DNA from: Bacillota bacterium
GTDB taxonomy: Bacteria > Bacillota > Clostridia > Christensenellales > DTU072
DNA: 64,000 bases
Reading direction: 5' to 3'
NCBI GenBank assembly: GCA_023394875.1
Contig: JAEXAB010000003.1
Span: 434,001 to 498,000, forward strand
Both the position numbers and the translations under genes were made by a program. The notes under the pieces were generated by a model that was given only the letters and a program-made list of their open reading frames with translations, was not told the DNA's origin and searched no databases. Each line of letters opens with the position of its first letter. Positions within the stretch are counted from its first letter, which is position 1. Shown here piece after piece: positions 48,801 through 57,419 of this stretch.

Positions 48801-48890
48801 ATGTTTAGCACTATAATTAGCCTAATCGTCGTCCTAGTCATTGTCATTATTAGTGGCAGTGATTATTCGCGTTTTGCTAAAAAGTGTTAA
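48801..48890 (+). CDS. ilv leader peptide (29 aa)
   Basis: A short ORF with AGAGGAG (48787-48793) 7 bases before ATG. Codons 5-17 read IISLIVVLVIVII: six Ile, four Val, two Leu and one Ser. The tail SGSDYSRFAKKC follows and the stop is at 48888. Such runs of the end-product residues are the hallmark of ribosome-mediated attenuation: lack of charged Ile-, Val- or Leu-tRNA stalls the ribosome here. The peptide itself probably has no other role. The order leader, terminator, ilvB is that of enterobacterial ilv leaders. Confidence 0.9.
   Translation: MFSTIISLIVVLVIVIISGSDYSRFAKKC
48869..48878 (+). promoter_or_regulatory. Antiterminator arm of the ilv attenuator
   Basis: GCGTTTTGCT (48869-48878) is perfectly complementary to AGCAAAACGC (48926-48935), which spans the end of the 5' arm, the loop and the start of the 3' arm of the terminator. 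It lies 18 bases beyond the last Ile codon. A ribosome stalled in the Ile/Val/Leu run leaves it free, and one at the stop codon covers it. Confidence 0.8.
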
Positions 48891-48916
48891 AATATAGATA
48901 AACTAATCTAAATTAG

Positions 48917-48949
48917 AAGCCTTACAGCAAAACGCTGTAAGGCTTTTTT
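48917..48949 (+). terminator. ilv attenuator terminator
   Basis: The 12-bp stem AAGCCTTACAGC (48917-48928) / GCTGTAAGGCTT (48934-48945) with loop AAAAC ends in six T. It lies 24 bases before ilvB, so when the leader peptide is fully translated transcription should stop here. Confidence 0.92.
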
Positions 48950-48972
48950 GTTTAGGAAAACAGGAGGTTAAC

Positions 48973-50619
48973 ATGATTTTATCGGGCGCTCAAATCTTAA
49001 TTGAGGAATTAAAACGTTTGAAAGTAAAGAACGTCTTCGGCTATCCCGGAGGCGCCGTTCTTAATATCTATGACGAACTTTATAAGAACTCCGATAAGCT
49101 AAATCACGTAATATCCGCCCATGAGCAGGGCGCAGTTCACGCCGCAGACGGCTATGCAAGAGTAACGGGTGAAGTAGGAGTAGTTATCGCAACGTCGGGT
49201 CCCGGGGCTACTAACTTAGTTACCGGCATCGCAAACGCTTATTTAGATTCTGTTCCCCTGGTGGCCATAACAGGCAACGTGGCAAGCGATTTACTGGGAA
49301 GGGATAGTTTTCAGGAAGTGGACATTGTTGGTATAACCTTGCCCATAGTTAAACACAGCTTTATCGTAAAGAATATCTGTGATTTAGAAAAAGTAATAAA
49401 AGAAGCCTTCTATATAGCATCCGAAGGCAGAAAAGGGCCAGTTCTTATCGACATACCCAAAGATATTCAGATGGCAAAGTATGAGTATCTCGGATATGAG
49501 TTTTCGGAAATAAAGAAGTACGAAACCGACTTTGAGGCTATAGAAGAAGCCGCCGAACTTATTAATAATAGCAAAAAGCCTTATATATATTGCGGCGGTG
49601 GCGTTGTTTCTGCCAACGCGTCCGAACTGGTGAAAAAACTCTCCGAAAAATTGCAAGCGCCTATTGGGCTTAGCATGATGGGAATATCGGCAATCCCCCA
49701 CTCTTATCCCCTTAACTTAGGTATGACGGGTATGCATGGGAAAATTGAAGCCTCAATTTCCAAATCGGAATCGGACATGGTAATCGCAATAGGGGTTAGG
49801 TTTAGTGACAGAGCGACAGGCAACAAACAAGCCTACACCGAAAACCGCAAGTTCATTCACATCGATATTGACCCTGCCGAATTTAACAAGAATGTAACTT
49901 CCGACGTTGCCATATTCGGAGATATAAATACCGTTTTAACTTCTCTTTTGGAAAAAGTGAAACAAAAAGAGCCGGGCGACTGGTACAAAAAGATAAATAA
50001 ACCGACGCTTAATGAAAACAAAATGGTGTTTTCGCCAAAGAATATTATAGAAACGGTAAATTCTTATTGTAAAGAAGACACCGTTGTGGCAACGGACGTT
50101 GGTCAGCATCAGCTCTGGACTATGCAAAACTACAAGTTTTCTAAACCCCGCACTGCTCTTACTTCGGGCGGACTTGGCACAATGGGTTACGGCTTGGGCG
50201 CAGCTATAGGGGGCTGTATAGGCAACAACAGAGAACGCACCGTGCTTTTTACCGGGGACGGTAGTTTCGGAATGAATCTTAACGAACTGGCAACGGCGGT
50301 AAGTCAGAATCTACCTATAATAATAGTAATTTTGGATAACGGCGTGTTGGGTATGGTAAGACAGTGGCAAAAGATTTTTTATGCCAACAGGTTCTCTCAA
50401 ACGACGCTAAACCGCAAAACCGATTTTGCTATGCTTGCCAAAGCCTTCGGCGCAGACGGTTATCACGTTAGCTCTTTAGAAGAATTACAGCAGGCGTTGG
50501 ATAGCGCGTTTAAGACAAATGATATGCCTATTGTTATTGATTGTCATATCGATATGGACGAAAAAGTTCTGCCCATGATTCCCCCGGGCGGGTCAATAAA
50601 AAATATAATACTGAATTAG
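48973..50619 (+). CDS. ilvB: Acetolactate synthase large subunit
   Basis: 548 aa ThDP enzyme condensing pyruvate with pyruvate or 2-oxobutyrate, the first common step of valine, leucine and isoleucine synthesis. The catalytic Glu is in the AHEQGAVHAADGYAR segment (about residue 49); the ThDP/Mg motif GDGSFGMNLNELATAV is near 435-450; the C-terminus has the biosynthetic pattern EKVLPMIPPGGS. AGGAGG is 6 bases before ATG. First structural gene after the attenuator, followed after 10 bases by ilvN. Confidence 0.97.
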   Translation: MILSGAQILIEELKRLKVKNVFGYPGGAVLNIYDELYKNSDKLNHVISAHEQGAVHAADGYARVTGEVGVVIATSGPGATNLVTGIANAYLDSVPLVAITGNVASDLLGRDSFQEVDIVGITLPIVKHSFIVKNICDLEKVIKEAFYIASEGRKGPVLIDIPKDIQMAKYEYLGYEFSEIKKYETDFEAIEEAAELINNSKKPYIYCGGGVVSANASELVKKLSEKLQAPIGLSMMGISAIPHSYPLNLGMTGMHGKIEASISKSESDMVIAIGVRFSDRATGNKQAYTENRKFIHIDIDPAEFNKNVTSDVAIFGDINTVLTSLLEKVKQKEPGDWYKKINKPTLNENKMVFSPKNIIETVNSYCKEDTVVATDVGQHQLWTMQNYKFSKPRTALTSGGLGTMGYGLGAAIGGCIGNNRERTVLFTGDGSFGMNLNELATAVSQNLPIIIVILDNGVLGMVRQWQKIFYANRFSQTTLNRKTDFAMLAKAFGADGYHVSSLEELQQALDSAFKTNDMPIVIDCHIDMDEKVLPMIPPGGSIKNIILN

Positions 50620-50629
50620 GAGGTGCGTT

Positions 50630-50869
50630 ATGATGGAAGAAAACATTACTCTGGACATATTGGCGGTAAATATTTTCGGTGTCCTGACAAGAATAACCAT
50701 GCAGTTTTCCAAAAGAGGATATAACATAGATTCTTTAGTGGCAAAAAGCATCGCAGGCACTCAATATTCGCAAATAATAGTTGGACTAAAAGGCGACAGC
50801 TACGTCAAAGACCAACTGGTAAAACAAATATCCAAACTTCACGATGTAAAACAAGTAAATATAATATAA
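50630..50869 (+). CDS. ilvN: Acetolactate synthase small subunit, short ACT-only form
   Basis: 79 aa, only an ACT domain (ITLDILAVNIFGVLTRITMQFSKRGYNIDSL). Common IlvN/IlvH is about 160 aa with a second C-terminal domain. Its role is to activate IlvB and carry feedback inhibition by valine. AGGAGG precedes two ATG codons (50630 and 50633); I take the first. The lack of the C-terminal domain is comparable to short E. coli IlvM (about 87 aa) and may change valine sensitivity. Confidence 0.88.
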   Translation: MMEENITLDILAVNIFGVLTRITMQFSKRGYNIDSLVAKSIAGTQYSQIIVGLKGDSYVKDQLVKQISKLHDVKQVNII

Positions 50870-50888
50870 AAAAAGGAGAAAAGTAAAA

Positions 50889-51890
50889 ATGGCAAAAATG
50901 TATTATGAGAAAGATTGTGATATGAATGTACTAAAGGACAAAAAGGTGCTGGTAATAGGCTACGGCAGTCAGGGTCATGCCCATGCCCTGAATTTGTTCG
51001 AAAGCGGCGTAAACGTAAAGGTGGGGCTTTATGAAGGCTCTAAGTCAATAGAACTAGCTAAAGCCGTAGGACTAGACGTAGTAAACACCGCCGACGGTGT
51101 AAAAGAATGTGACGTTGTTATGCTTTTGGTTAATGATGAAAAAATGTCAGCCATTTATTACAATGACGTTGCTCCTTATCTTAGAGAAGGTATGACAATT
51201 TGCTTTGCTCACGGGTTTAATATCCACTTTAACCAGATTGTCCCCCCTTCGTTTGTTGACGTTATTATGATTGCGCCTAAGGGCCCCGGTCACACGGTTA
51301 GGTCGCAGTTCTTAGAAGGTAAAGGCGTACCTTGTCTAATCGCAGTTTATCAGGACTTTAGCGGCAAAGCCAAAGAAACAGCCCTTGCATACGCTTGCGG
51401 AATAGGCGGAGCCAGAGCGGGTATTTTGGAAACTACCTTTAAGGAAGAGACCGAAACCGACCTTTTCGGAGAGCAAGCGGTACTTTGCGGAGGAGTTACC
51501 GCCCTTATGAAAGCGGGCTTTGAAACTCTGGTTGAGGCAGGCTACCAACCCGAAAGCGCGTATTTCGAATGCGTGCACGAAATGAAACTAATAATTGACC
51601 TTGTGGTTTCAGGCGGACTTTCTATGATGCGCTACTCAATAAGCGACACCGCCGAATACGGAGATTATTGCGTAGGTAAAAGAATAATAACCGATGAAAC
51701 CAAAAAGGAAATGAAGAAAGTGCTTACCGAAATTCAAAACGGAGAGTTTGCAAGAAACTGGATTTTGGAAAACAAAGCCAACAGACCGTCCTTCTTAGCA
51801 AAAAGAAGACTGGAAAAAGAACACCTTGTAGAAAAAGTAGGAGCAGAGCTTAGAGAAAAAATGAGCTGGAGGAATAAAAGTGAAAAGTAA
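50889..51890 (+). CDS. ilvC: Ketol-acid reductoisomerase
   Basis: 333 aa class I enzyme converting acetolactate to dihydroxyisovalerate with NADPH and Mg. The Rossmann loop GYGSQGHAHALNL is at about residues 24-36, PKGPGHTVR near 130, and the metal-binding helix DLFGEQAVLCGG near 190-201. The knotted C-terminal domain includes ECVHEMKLIIDL. Length is standard. It overlaps ilvD by 11 bases. Confidence 0.97.
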   Translation: MAKMYYEKDCDMNVLKDKKVLVIGYGSQGHAHALNLFESGVNVKVGLYEGSKSIELAKAVGLDVVNTADGVKECDVVMLLVNDEKMSAIYYNDVAPYLREGMTICFAHGFNIHFNQIVPPSFVDVIMIAPKGPGHTVRSQFLEGKGVPCLIAVYQDFSGKAKETALAYACGIGGARAGILETTFKEETETDLFGEQAVLCGGVTALMKAGFETLVEAGYQPESAYFECVHEMKLIIDLVVSGGLSMMRYSISDTAEYGDYCVGKRIITDETKKEMKKVLTEIQNGEFARNWILENKANRPSFLAKRRLEKEHLVEKVGAELREKMSWRNKSEK

Positions 51891-53526
51891 CGTAATAAAG
51901 TGCGGCGCCGAAAACGCCCCCAAAAGAGCGCTACTGTCGGCAATGGGTTACGCTCCTTATCAAATAGAGCGTCCATTAATCGGCATTGTAAATTCTTATA
52001 ACGAACTTGTGCCCGGGCATACCAACCTTATGCAAATTTCCCGCGCGGTTAAAGACGGAGTGTTAGCTAACGGCGGTACTCCTATGGAATTCAACACCAT
52101 AGCCGTTTGCGATGGAATAGCGATGGGGCATGACGGAATGAGATACTCTCTTGCGACCAGAGAAATAATTGCCGACAGTATAGAATGCACCGTAAAGGCT
52201 CACGCTTTCGATGCCCTTGTTTTTATACCTAACTGCGACAAGGTAGTACCCGGTATGCTTATGGCGGCGGCAAGGCTGAATCTCCCCTCAATTTTCGTTT
52301 CGGGCGGGCCTATGCTTTCAATAGACGGCAAAGACCTCAATTCGGTTTTTGAAGGGGTGGGAGCTTACGCGGCAGGAAAAATAACCGAAAAAGAGCTTAC
52401 TTGTATTGAAAATACCGCTTGCCCTACCTGCGGTTCCTGTTCGGGAATGTTTACCGCAAACTCCATGAACTGCCTTTGCGAAGCCTTAGGCATAGCTTTG
52501 GAAGGTAACGGCACAATCCCCGCAGTTTATTCCAATAGACTAATCCTTGCTAAAAAGGTTGGCTATACCATAATGGAATTACTCAAAAAAGGTATTAAGG
52601 CAAGGGATATACTTTCTCAAGGCGCGTTTATTAACGCACTTACTACCGATATGGCTTTAGGCTGTTCTACAAACTCCGTTCTTCATCTCATGGCGATAGC
52701 CAACGAAGCTCAAGTTGACTTAGAACTTAGTAAAATCAACGAAATCAGCGAAAAAACTCCCAATCTGTGCAGACTTGCCCCCGCGGGTGGTCACCACATG
52801 CAGGACCTTTACTTTGACGGCGGCGTTTACGGAGTTATGAAAGAACTAGCCGACAATAATATGCTTGACACTACCCTTATTACATCATCGGGTTATACCG
52901 TAGCAGAAAATTTGGCAAACGCAGGCAAGAAGAATATAGGAGTAATAAAAGCCTTTAATGAGCCGTACACAAAAACGGGCGGGCTTGCGGTTTTATACGG
53001 CAATCTCTGTACTGACGGCGCGATAGTAAAAAGAAGCGCCGTTGCCGAAAATATGCTCAAATTCACAGGTACAGCCAAAGTTTACGACAGCGAAGAAGAA
53101 GCGGTAAAAGGTATCTTTAACAAAGAAGTAGTAAAGGGTGACGTTGTGGTTATCCGCTACGAAGGACCAAGCGGAGGCCCCGGCATGAGAGAAATGCTTA
53201 CCCCCACTTCGGCAATTGCCGGCATGGGACTATCAAGCGATGTAGCTTTGATTACCGACGGCAGATTTTCGGGAGCTACCAGAGGAGCTTGTATTGGTCA
53301 CGTTTCTCCCGAAGCTAAAAAAGGCGGTTTGATTGCCTACGTGAAAAACGGCGACAAGATAGCAATTGATATTAATAACTATTCCCTTGAGCTTCTTGTC
53401 GATAATGAAGAAATAGCCAGAAGAAAACAAACAATGGAAATTAAGGAAATAAAAATAAGCGACGGATACCTGACCCGTTATTCAAAAATGGTTTCCAGCG
53501 CAGACAAAGGCGCAGTTTTAAGCTGA
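51880..53526 (+). CDS. ilvD: Dihydroxy-acid dehydratase
   Basis: 548 aa Fe-S dehydratase making the 2-oxo acids of valine and isoleucine. Cluster cysteines are seen in NCDKVVPGMLMAAARL (about 113-128) and CPTCGSCSGMFTANSMNCL (about 186-204); GPSGGPGMREM lies near 428. The start is GTG at 51880, with GGAGG 7 bases upstream inside ilvC. Oxygen-sensitive type enzyme, in keeping with an anaerobe. Confidence 0.97.
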   Translation: MKSNVIKCGAENAPKRALLSAMGYAPYQIERPLIGIVNSYNELVPGHTNLMQISRAVKDGVLANGGTPMEFNTIAVCDGIAMGHDGMRYSLATREIIADSIECTVKAHAFDALVFIPNCDKVVPGMLMAAARLNLPSIFVSGGPMLSIDGKDLNSVFEGVGAYAAGKITEKELTCIENTACPTCGSCSGMFTANSMNCLCEALGIALEGNGTIPAVYSNRLILAKKVGYTIMELLKKGIKARDILSQGAFINALTTDMALGCSTNSVLHLMAIANEAQVDLELSKINEISEKTPNLCRLAPAGGHHMQDLYFDGGVYGVMKELADNNMLDTTLITSSGYTVAENLANAGKKNIGVIKAFNEPYTKTGGLAVLYGNLCTDGAIVKRSAVAENMLKFTGTAKVYDSEEEAVKGIFNKEVVKGDVVVIRYEGPSGGPGMREMLTPTSAIAGMGLSSDVALITDGRFSGATRGACIGHVSPEAKKGGLIAYVKNGDKIAIDINNYSLELLVDNEEIARRKQTMEIKEIKISDGYLTRYSKMVSSADKGAVLS

Positions 53527-53541
53527 CCTATAGGAGAAAAT

Positions 53542-54747
53542 ATGCTTAATTTAGACAGTGTGTACCGAGCCAAGCACGCTTTACGCGACGTAATAAATAA
53601 TACCGACCTTATCTATGCAAAGTCACTTTCTGAAGATAACGAAATTTATCTCAAAGCGGAGAATTTGCAAATTACCGGCTCTTTTAAGGTAAGGGGCGCA
53701 TATTATAAAATATCCACTCTGAGCGAAGAAGAACGGGCAAAAGGAATAATCGCCTGTTCGGCGGGTAATCACGCCCAGGGTGTTGCTTTGGCAGGCGCAA
53801 AACTCAACGTAAAAACCAAGATTTTTATACCCAGCCTTGCTCCCCTTTCTAAAGTGGAGGCTACCAAGAAATACGGCGCAGAAGTGGTATTAATTGACGG
53901 AATTTACGACGATGCCTACCTTGCCGCAAAAGAGGAAGCCGCCAAAACCGGCGCAATTTTTATTCATCCTTTCGACGATGAAGACATTATGGCAGGTCAA
54001 GGTACTATAGGTTTAGAACTTCTTGACGCCTTACCCAACATTGACGCCGTAGTAATCCCCATAGGCGGCGGAGGCTTAGCCAGCGGAGTAGCTTATACCA
54101 TAAAAGCCCTAAAGCCTACCTGTAAAATCTATGGTGTGCAAGCAGCAGGCGCGTCTTCTATGTTCCAATGGGTGCAGACAAAGAGCCGCAGTTGTAACGG
54201 CAAAGTTTCTACCTTTGCCGACGGTATCGCCGTAAAAAATCCCGGGGAACTTACCTGCTCTCTTTGCGAAAGGTATCTTGACGGCATAGTAACCGTCACC
54301 GAAGACGAAATTGCAACGGCAATTCTTACGTTAATGGAACAGCAAAAACTGGTTTCCGAAGGGGCGGGCGCGGTAAGCGTTGCGGCGGTAATGTTCAACA
54401 AACTGCCGATTAAAAATAAAAAAGTTGTCTGTGTTGTATCGGGAGGCAATATTGATGTTACAATATTATCAAGGGTAATCCACCGCGGACTTCTTACTTC
54501 TGGCAGACTGTCTGATTTAGGAATAGAATTATTGGATAAGCCGGGAGAACTCAAAAAAATATCTTCCATAATAGCCGACCTAGGCGCAAACGTAGTGCGC
54601 GTCAACCATAATTACGGCGGGGAAAACAGCGATATAAACGGTTGCTACCTGCAAATATCTCTGGAAACCAGAAATCACGAACATTTACGGCAAATTAAAG
54701 AAGCATTAATAAAAGAAAAATATAAATTGATAGGAGGAATGATATGA
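53542..54747 (+). CDS. ilvA: Threonine ammonia-lyase
   Basis: 401 aa PLP enzyme turning threonine into 2-oxobutyrate, the isoleucine branch entry. PLP Lys in TGSFKVRGAYYK (about residues 46-57), SAGNHAQGVA (about 74) and GGGGLASG (about 175). A single ACT-like domain follows from about 325. This short one-ACT form is common in Gram-positive bacteria and is given as biosynthetic or catabolic; operon context supports the biosynthetic role. AGGAG is 5-6 bases before ATG. Confidence 0.95.
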   Translation: MLNLDSVYRAKHALRDVINNTDLIYAKSLSEDNEIYLKAENLQITGSFKVRGAYYKISTLSEEERAKGIIACSAGNHAQGVALAGAKLNVKTKIFIPSLAPLSKVEATKKYGAEVVLIDGIYDDAYLAAKEEAAKTGAIFIHPFDDEDIMAGQGTIGLELLDALPNIDAVVIPIGGGGLASGVAYTIKALKPTCKIYGVQAAGASSMFQWVQTKSRSCNGKVSTFADGIAVKNPGELTCSLCERYLDGIVTVTEDEIATAILTLMEQQKLVSEGAGAVSVAAVMFNKLPIKNKKVVCVVSGGNIDVTILSRVIHRGLLTSGRLSDLGIELLDKPGELKKISSIIADLGANVVRVNHNYGGENSDINGCYLQISLETRNHEHLRQIKEALIKEKYKLIGGMI

Positions 54748-55133
54748 AAAAAGTAATATCTACCGAAAACGCGCCCAAGGCGATAGGACCGTATTCTCAA
54801 GCAATTCTAAACGGCGAAACTTTGTTTTGTTCGGGACAGATAGGTATCGTCCCCGACAGCGGAGAAATTGAAGGCAAAAATATTGCCGAACAGACTTATC
54901 AGGTCATGAAAAACATCAGCGGGGTACTATCCGCTGCCGAAATGACCTTTGCCGACGTACTAAAAACCACGTGCTTTCTTACCGATCTAAAAGACTTTGC
55001 AGAATTTAATAAAATTTATGGAGAGTTCTTTGTTTCAAAACCTGCAAGAAGCTGCGTAATCGTTGCGGCGCTACCAAAAAACGCCCTTGTGGAAATAGAG
55101 GTAATAGCCTCTCACAACTTCGAAAAAGACTAA
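54744..55133 (+). CDS. ridA: Enamine/imine deaminase RidA
   Basis: 129 aa YjgF/YER057c/UK114 protein that hydrolyses the reactive 2-aminoacrylate and 2-aminocrotonate intermediates released by IlvA-type enzymes. The active-site Arg lies in RSCVIVAALPKNALVEIEVIA (about residue 105); APKAIGPYSQAI at about 11-22 is the family signature. ATGA overlap with ilvA couples its translation to the enzyme that makes its substrate. Last gene of the ilv operon. Confidence 0.95.
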   Translation: MKKVISTENAPKAIGPYSQAILNGETLFCSGQIGIVPDSGEIEGKNIAEQTYQVMKNISGVLSAAEMTFADVLKTTCFLTDLKDFAEFNKIYGEFFVSKPARSCVIVAALPKNALVEIEVIASHNFEKD

Positions 55134-55134
55134 T

Positions 55135-55163
55135 AAAAAAAGCCGTATCATACGGCTTTTTTT
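55135..55163. terminator. Bidirectional terminator after ridA
   Basis: Stem AGCCGTA (55141-55147) / TACGGCT (55151-55157) with flanking A6 and T6. It ends the ilv operon and the converging flavodiiron protein gene. Confidence 0.88.
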
Positions 55164-55165
55164 GT

Positions 55166-56359
55166 TTATAAGGTTTTCACTATCTCTTTTGCCAGTTCCC
55201 GCAACTTTTCTATTGAAGAACTCTTTACCGCTGACTCTATGGTAACAAGCGGAGGTATGACGTTTAAGTTTTTCATCGTTGAAATTTGTTCGGTCATAAG
55301 TTTGCCCGAAGCAGGCGCCCAAGAGCCGTTTTCTATAATAGCGACGTAGCGGTTTTGGAAATTGTGCGCTTTCAGATCGATTATAAAGTTCTCCATTTTG
55401 GTATAGATGCCGTTGTTATAAGTAGAACTTGCAAATACAATGTGAGAATAGCGGAAGGCTTCCGCCAAAATAACCGACACGTCGATTTTTGAAGAATCGT
55501 AGACTTTTACTACTTCCGCTCCTTCCTCTCTTAGCATCGTAGAAAGTATATCGGCGGCATAAGCGGTATTGCCGTAAATGGAGCCGTATATTATTGCAAC
55601 GCCCTTTTCTTCGGGCTGATAGCTTCCCCAAGTCTTATACTTATCTACAAAATAGCCGATATTGTTTCTCCAAACGTAACCGTGAAGAGGACAAAGTAAG
55701 CTTATTTCTAATTTTGCGATTTTGTTAAGAAGAGAAATAACCTGATTGCCGTACTTTCCTACAATATTAAAATAGTATCTTCTGGCTTCGTCCAGTTCTT
55801 CATTCCCAAAATCGACTTCGTCGTTAAACAGTCCGTTAAGGGAGCCGAAAGCGCCGAAGGCGTCGGCTGAGAACATAATTTTTTCTTTTACTTCATACGT
55901 TACCATTACTTCGGGCCAATGCACCATCGGCGCGGTATAAAACTGCAAGGTATGTTCGCCTAAGGATATTTCGTCATTGTCTTTTACAACTATAAAGCTG
56001 TTTTCTATATCGGTTGTGAAAAACCGTTGAAACATTACCTTTGTTTTTGCCGTTCCCACAAGCTTAGCTTCGGGATAAAGTAGAAAAGTCCGCTCTAAAG
56101 TTGCGGCGTGGTCGGGTTCTATATGATTGACTATAATATAGTCCAATTTTTCTCTGCCAAGCGCCACTTCCAGGTTTTTGTAAAAAACAGAAGCTACCGC
56201 CTCGTCCACAGTATCGATTAGGGCGTTATATTTGTCTTTAATTAGGTATGAGTTATAGGACATACCGGTAGGCAAAGGGTAGATATTTTCAAACAGGTTT
56301 ATTTTTCTGTCGCTTGCGCCGACGTAAAATACATCTTTAGTAATTGCTCTGACGTTCAT
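55166..56359 (-). CDS. Flavodiiron protein (O2/NO reductase)
   Basis: 397 aa. An N-terminal metallo-beta-lactamase-like diiron domain with HIEPDH (about residues 81-86) and further metal His/Asp precedes the C-terminal flavodoxin domain (from about 250) with the FMN loop YGSIYGNTAYAAD. These cytosolic enzymes reduce O2 to water or NO to N2O in anaerobes. It lies 9 bases after the desulfoferrodoxin gene, making a two-gene oxygen-defence unit. Confidence 0.94.
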   Translation of the reverse strand: MNVRAITKDVFYVGASDRKINLFENIYPLPTGMSYNSYLIKDKYNALIDTVDEAVASVFYKNLEVALGREKLDYIIVNHIEPDHAATLERTFLLYPEAKLVGTAKTKVMFQRFFTTDIENSFIVVKDNDEISLGEHTLQFYTAPMVHWPEVMVTYEVKEKIMFSADAFGAFGSLNGLFNDEVDFGNEELDEARRYYFNIVGKYGNQVISLLNKIAKLEISLLCPLHGYVWRNNIGYFVDKYKTWGSYQPEEKGVAIIYGSIYGNTAYAADILSTMLREEGAEVVKVYDSSKIDVSVILAEAFRYSHIVFASSTYNNGIYTKMENFIIDLKAHNFQNRYVAIIENGSWAPASGKLMTEQISTMKNLNVIPPLVTIESAVKSSSIEKLRELAKEIVKTL

Positions 56360-56368
56360 TAAATCCCC

Positions 56369-56737
56369 CTAGTTCTTCCAAAGTCCATGCAAATTGCAGT
56401 ATTCATAAACGTTGAGAAGCTTTTCTCCGTCGTTAAGGATAAAACTGCATTCGGGTTTGCCGCCTACGGTGAGGGTCTTTTTGATAAAGCCTTGGTCGGT
56501 TTCTGCAACCACAAAAACAATGTGATGTTCGGGCAGCATGGGATGATCGATGCTTCCTACCTTCACTGTAATTTTGTTGCCGTCTGCTACGACTACAGGT
56601 ATATGCTTTTCATATGATGCCTCAACGGTATTGGCTACTAGTTCTTTCATGATGTCTCCGCAGCAGGTAAGTTGCGCGCCGCTTGCCCATAAAAAACTTA
56701 CGATGTTACCGCAATGTTCACATTTGTAAAATTTCAT
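56369..56737 (-). CDS. dfx: Desulfoferrodoxin (superoxide reductase)
   Basis: 122 aa two-centre superoxide reductase. The N-terminal desulforedoxin domain has CEHCG and CC (residues about 5-28) for the Fe(Cys)4 site. The neelaredoxin domain has DHPMLPEHHI (His ligands) and the C-terminal CNLHGLW with the Cys and His ligands of centre II. The start at 56737 follows AAGGAG; the frame to 56770 adds 11 unneeded residues. It converts superoxide to peroxide without making O2. Confidence 0.94.
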   Translation of the reverse strand: MKFYKCEHCGNIVSFLWASGAQLTCCGDIMKELVANTVEASYEKHIPVVVADGNKITVKVGSIDHPMLPEHHIVFVVAETDQGFIKKTLTVGGKPECSFILNDGEKLLNVYEYCNLHGLWKN

Positions 56738-56758
56738 AATAGTCTCCTTTTTAATAAA

Positions 56759-56788
56759 AAATTTACCCATTATTCAACAGGTAAATTT
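56759..56788 (-). terminator. Hairpin between dpaB and dfx
   Basis: The 9-bp stem AAATTTACC / GGTAAATTT (56780-56788 and 56759-56767), followed on the minus strand by TTTTATT, is a weak AU-rich terminator after dpaB. A TATAAT on the minus strand (near 56795-56800) lies upstream of it, so it could instead be a leader hairpin of dfx. Confidence 0.45.
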
Positions 56789-56843
56789 ATTATATCATAT
56801 TTTATAAATAAATCCATAGGATAACGAATTTTTTTCCTATAAA

Positions 56844-57419
56844 TTATTCTTTTGTCAGTACAGGCTGAATTTGTCTGCCTATTAACGCTTCCTCTGCAGC
56901 GCTAATTAACAAAGAATAATTTGCCACCAAAGAATGGATTTTCCCTATATGGTCGTCCTGAGTAAAGGGTACAAAATATATATTCTTTTTGTTGATTAGT
57001 TCTCCTACGTTCTTAGCGTTTGCCGACAAGCCGTCGTTTGTCGATAAGGCAATAAGTAAAGGAAGGCTGTTGCGTAGATGGGCTTTGCACGCCATAAGAA
57101 CGGGGGTGTCGGTTATGGCGTGATTTAGTTTTGCCAAAGTGTTGCCGGTACATGGGGCAATTATCATTATATCCATTTTGTTTTTTGGACCAAACGGTTC
57201 GGCTGATTCTATGCTTGTTATGGGTTTGTTGGAGGTTATTTCCCACACCTTTTCAAAAAAGTCCGCCGCCTTAAAAAATCTGGTATCCATTTTCGCCGCG
57301 TTAAACGACAGCACCGGAAAAACCTGGTTTTCCTCGGAAAGTTTCTTTAGTTCGGGCAGAATTCTTTCAAAAGTACAAAAGGAGCCCGTTATACAAAATC
57401 CTATTTTTTTATTTTTCAT
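56844..57419 (-). CDS. dpaB: Dipicolinate synthase subunit B
   Basis: 191 aa flavoprotein of the SpoVFB family (FMN-binding flavoprotein fold), starting KKIGFCITGSFCTFE and with IIAPCTGNTLAKLNHAITDTPVLMACKAH (about residues 88-116). With DpaA it makes dipicolinic acid from a lysine-pathway dihydrodipicolinate-derived intermediate, in the mother cell during sporulation. ATGA overlap with dpaA couples the two. Strong sign that the organism forms endospores. Confidence 0.93.
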   Translation of the reverse strand: MKNKKIGFCITGSFCTFERILPELKKLSEENQVFPVLSFNAAKMDTRFFKAADFFEKVWEITSNKPITSIESAEPFGPKNKMDIMIIAPCTGNTLAKLNHAITDTPVLMACKAHLRNSLPLLIALSTNDGLSANAKNVGELINKKNIYFVPFTQDDHIGKIHSLVANYSLLISAAEEALIGRQIQPVLTKE

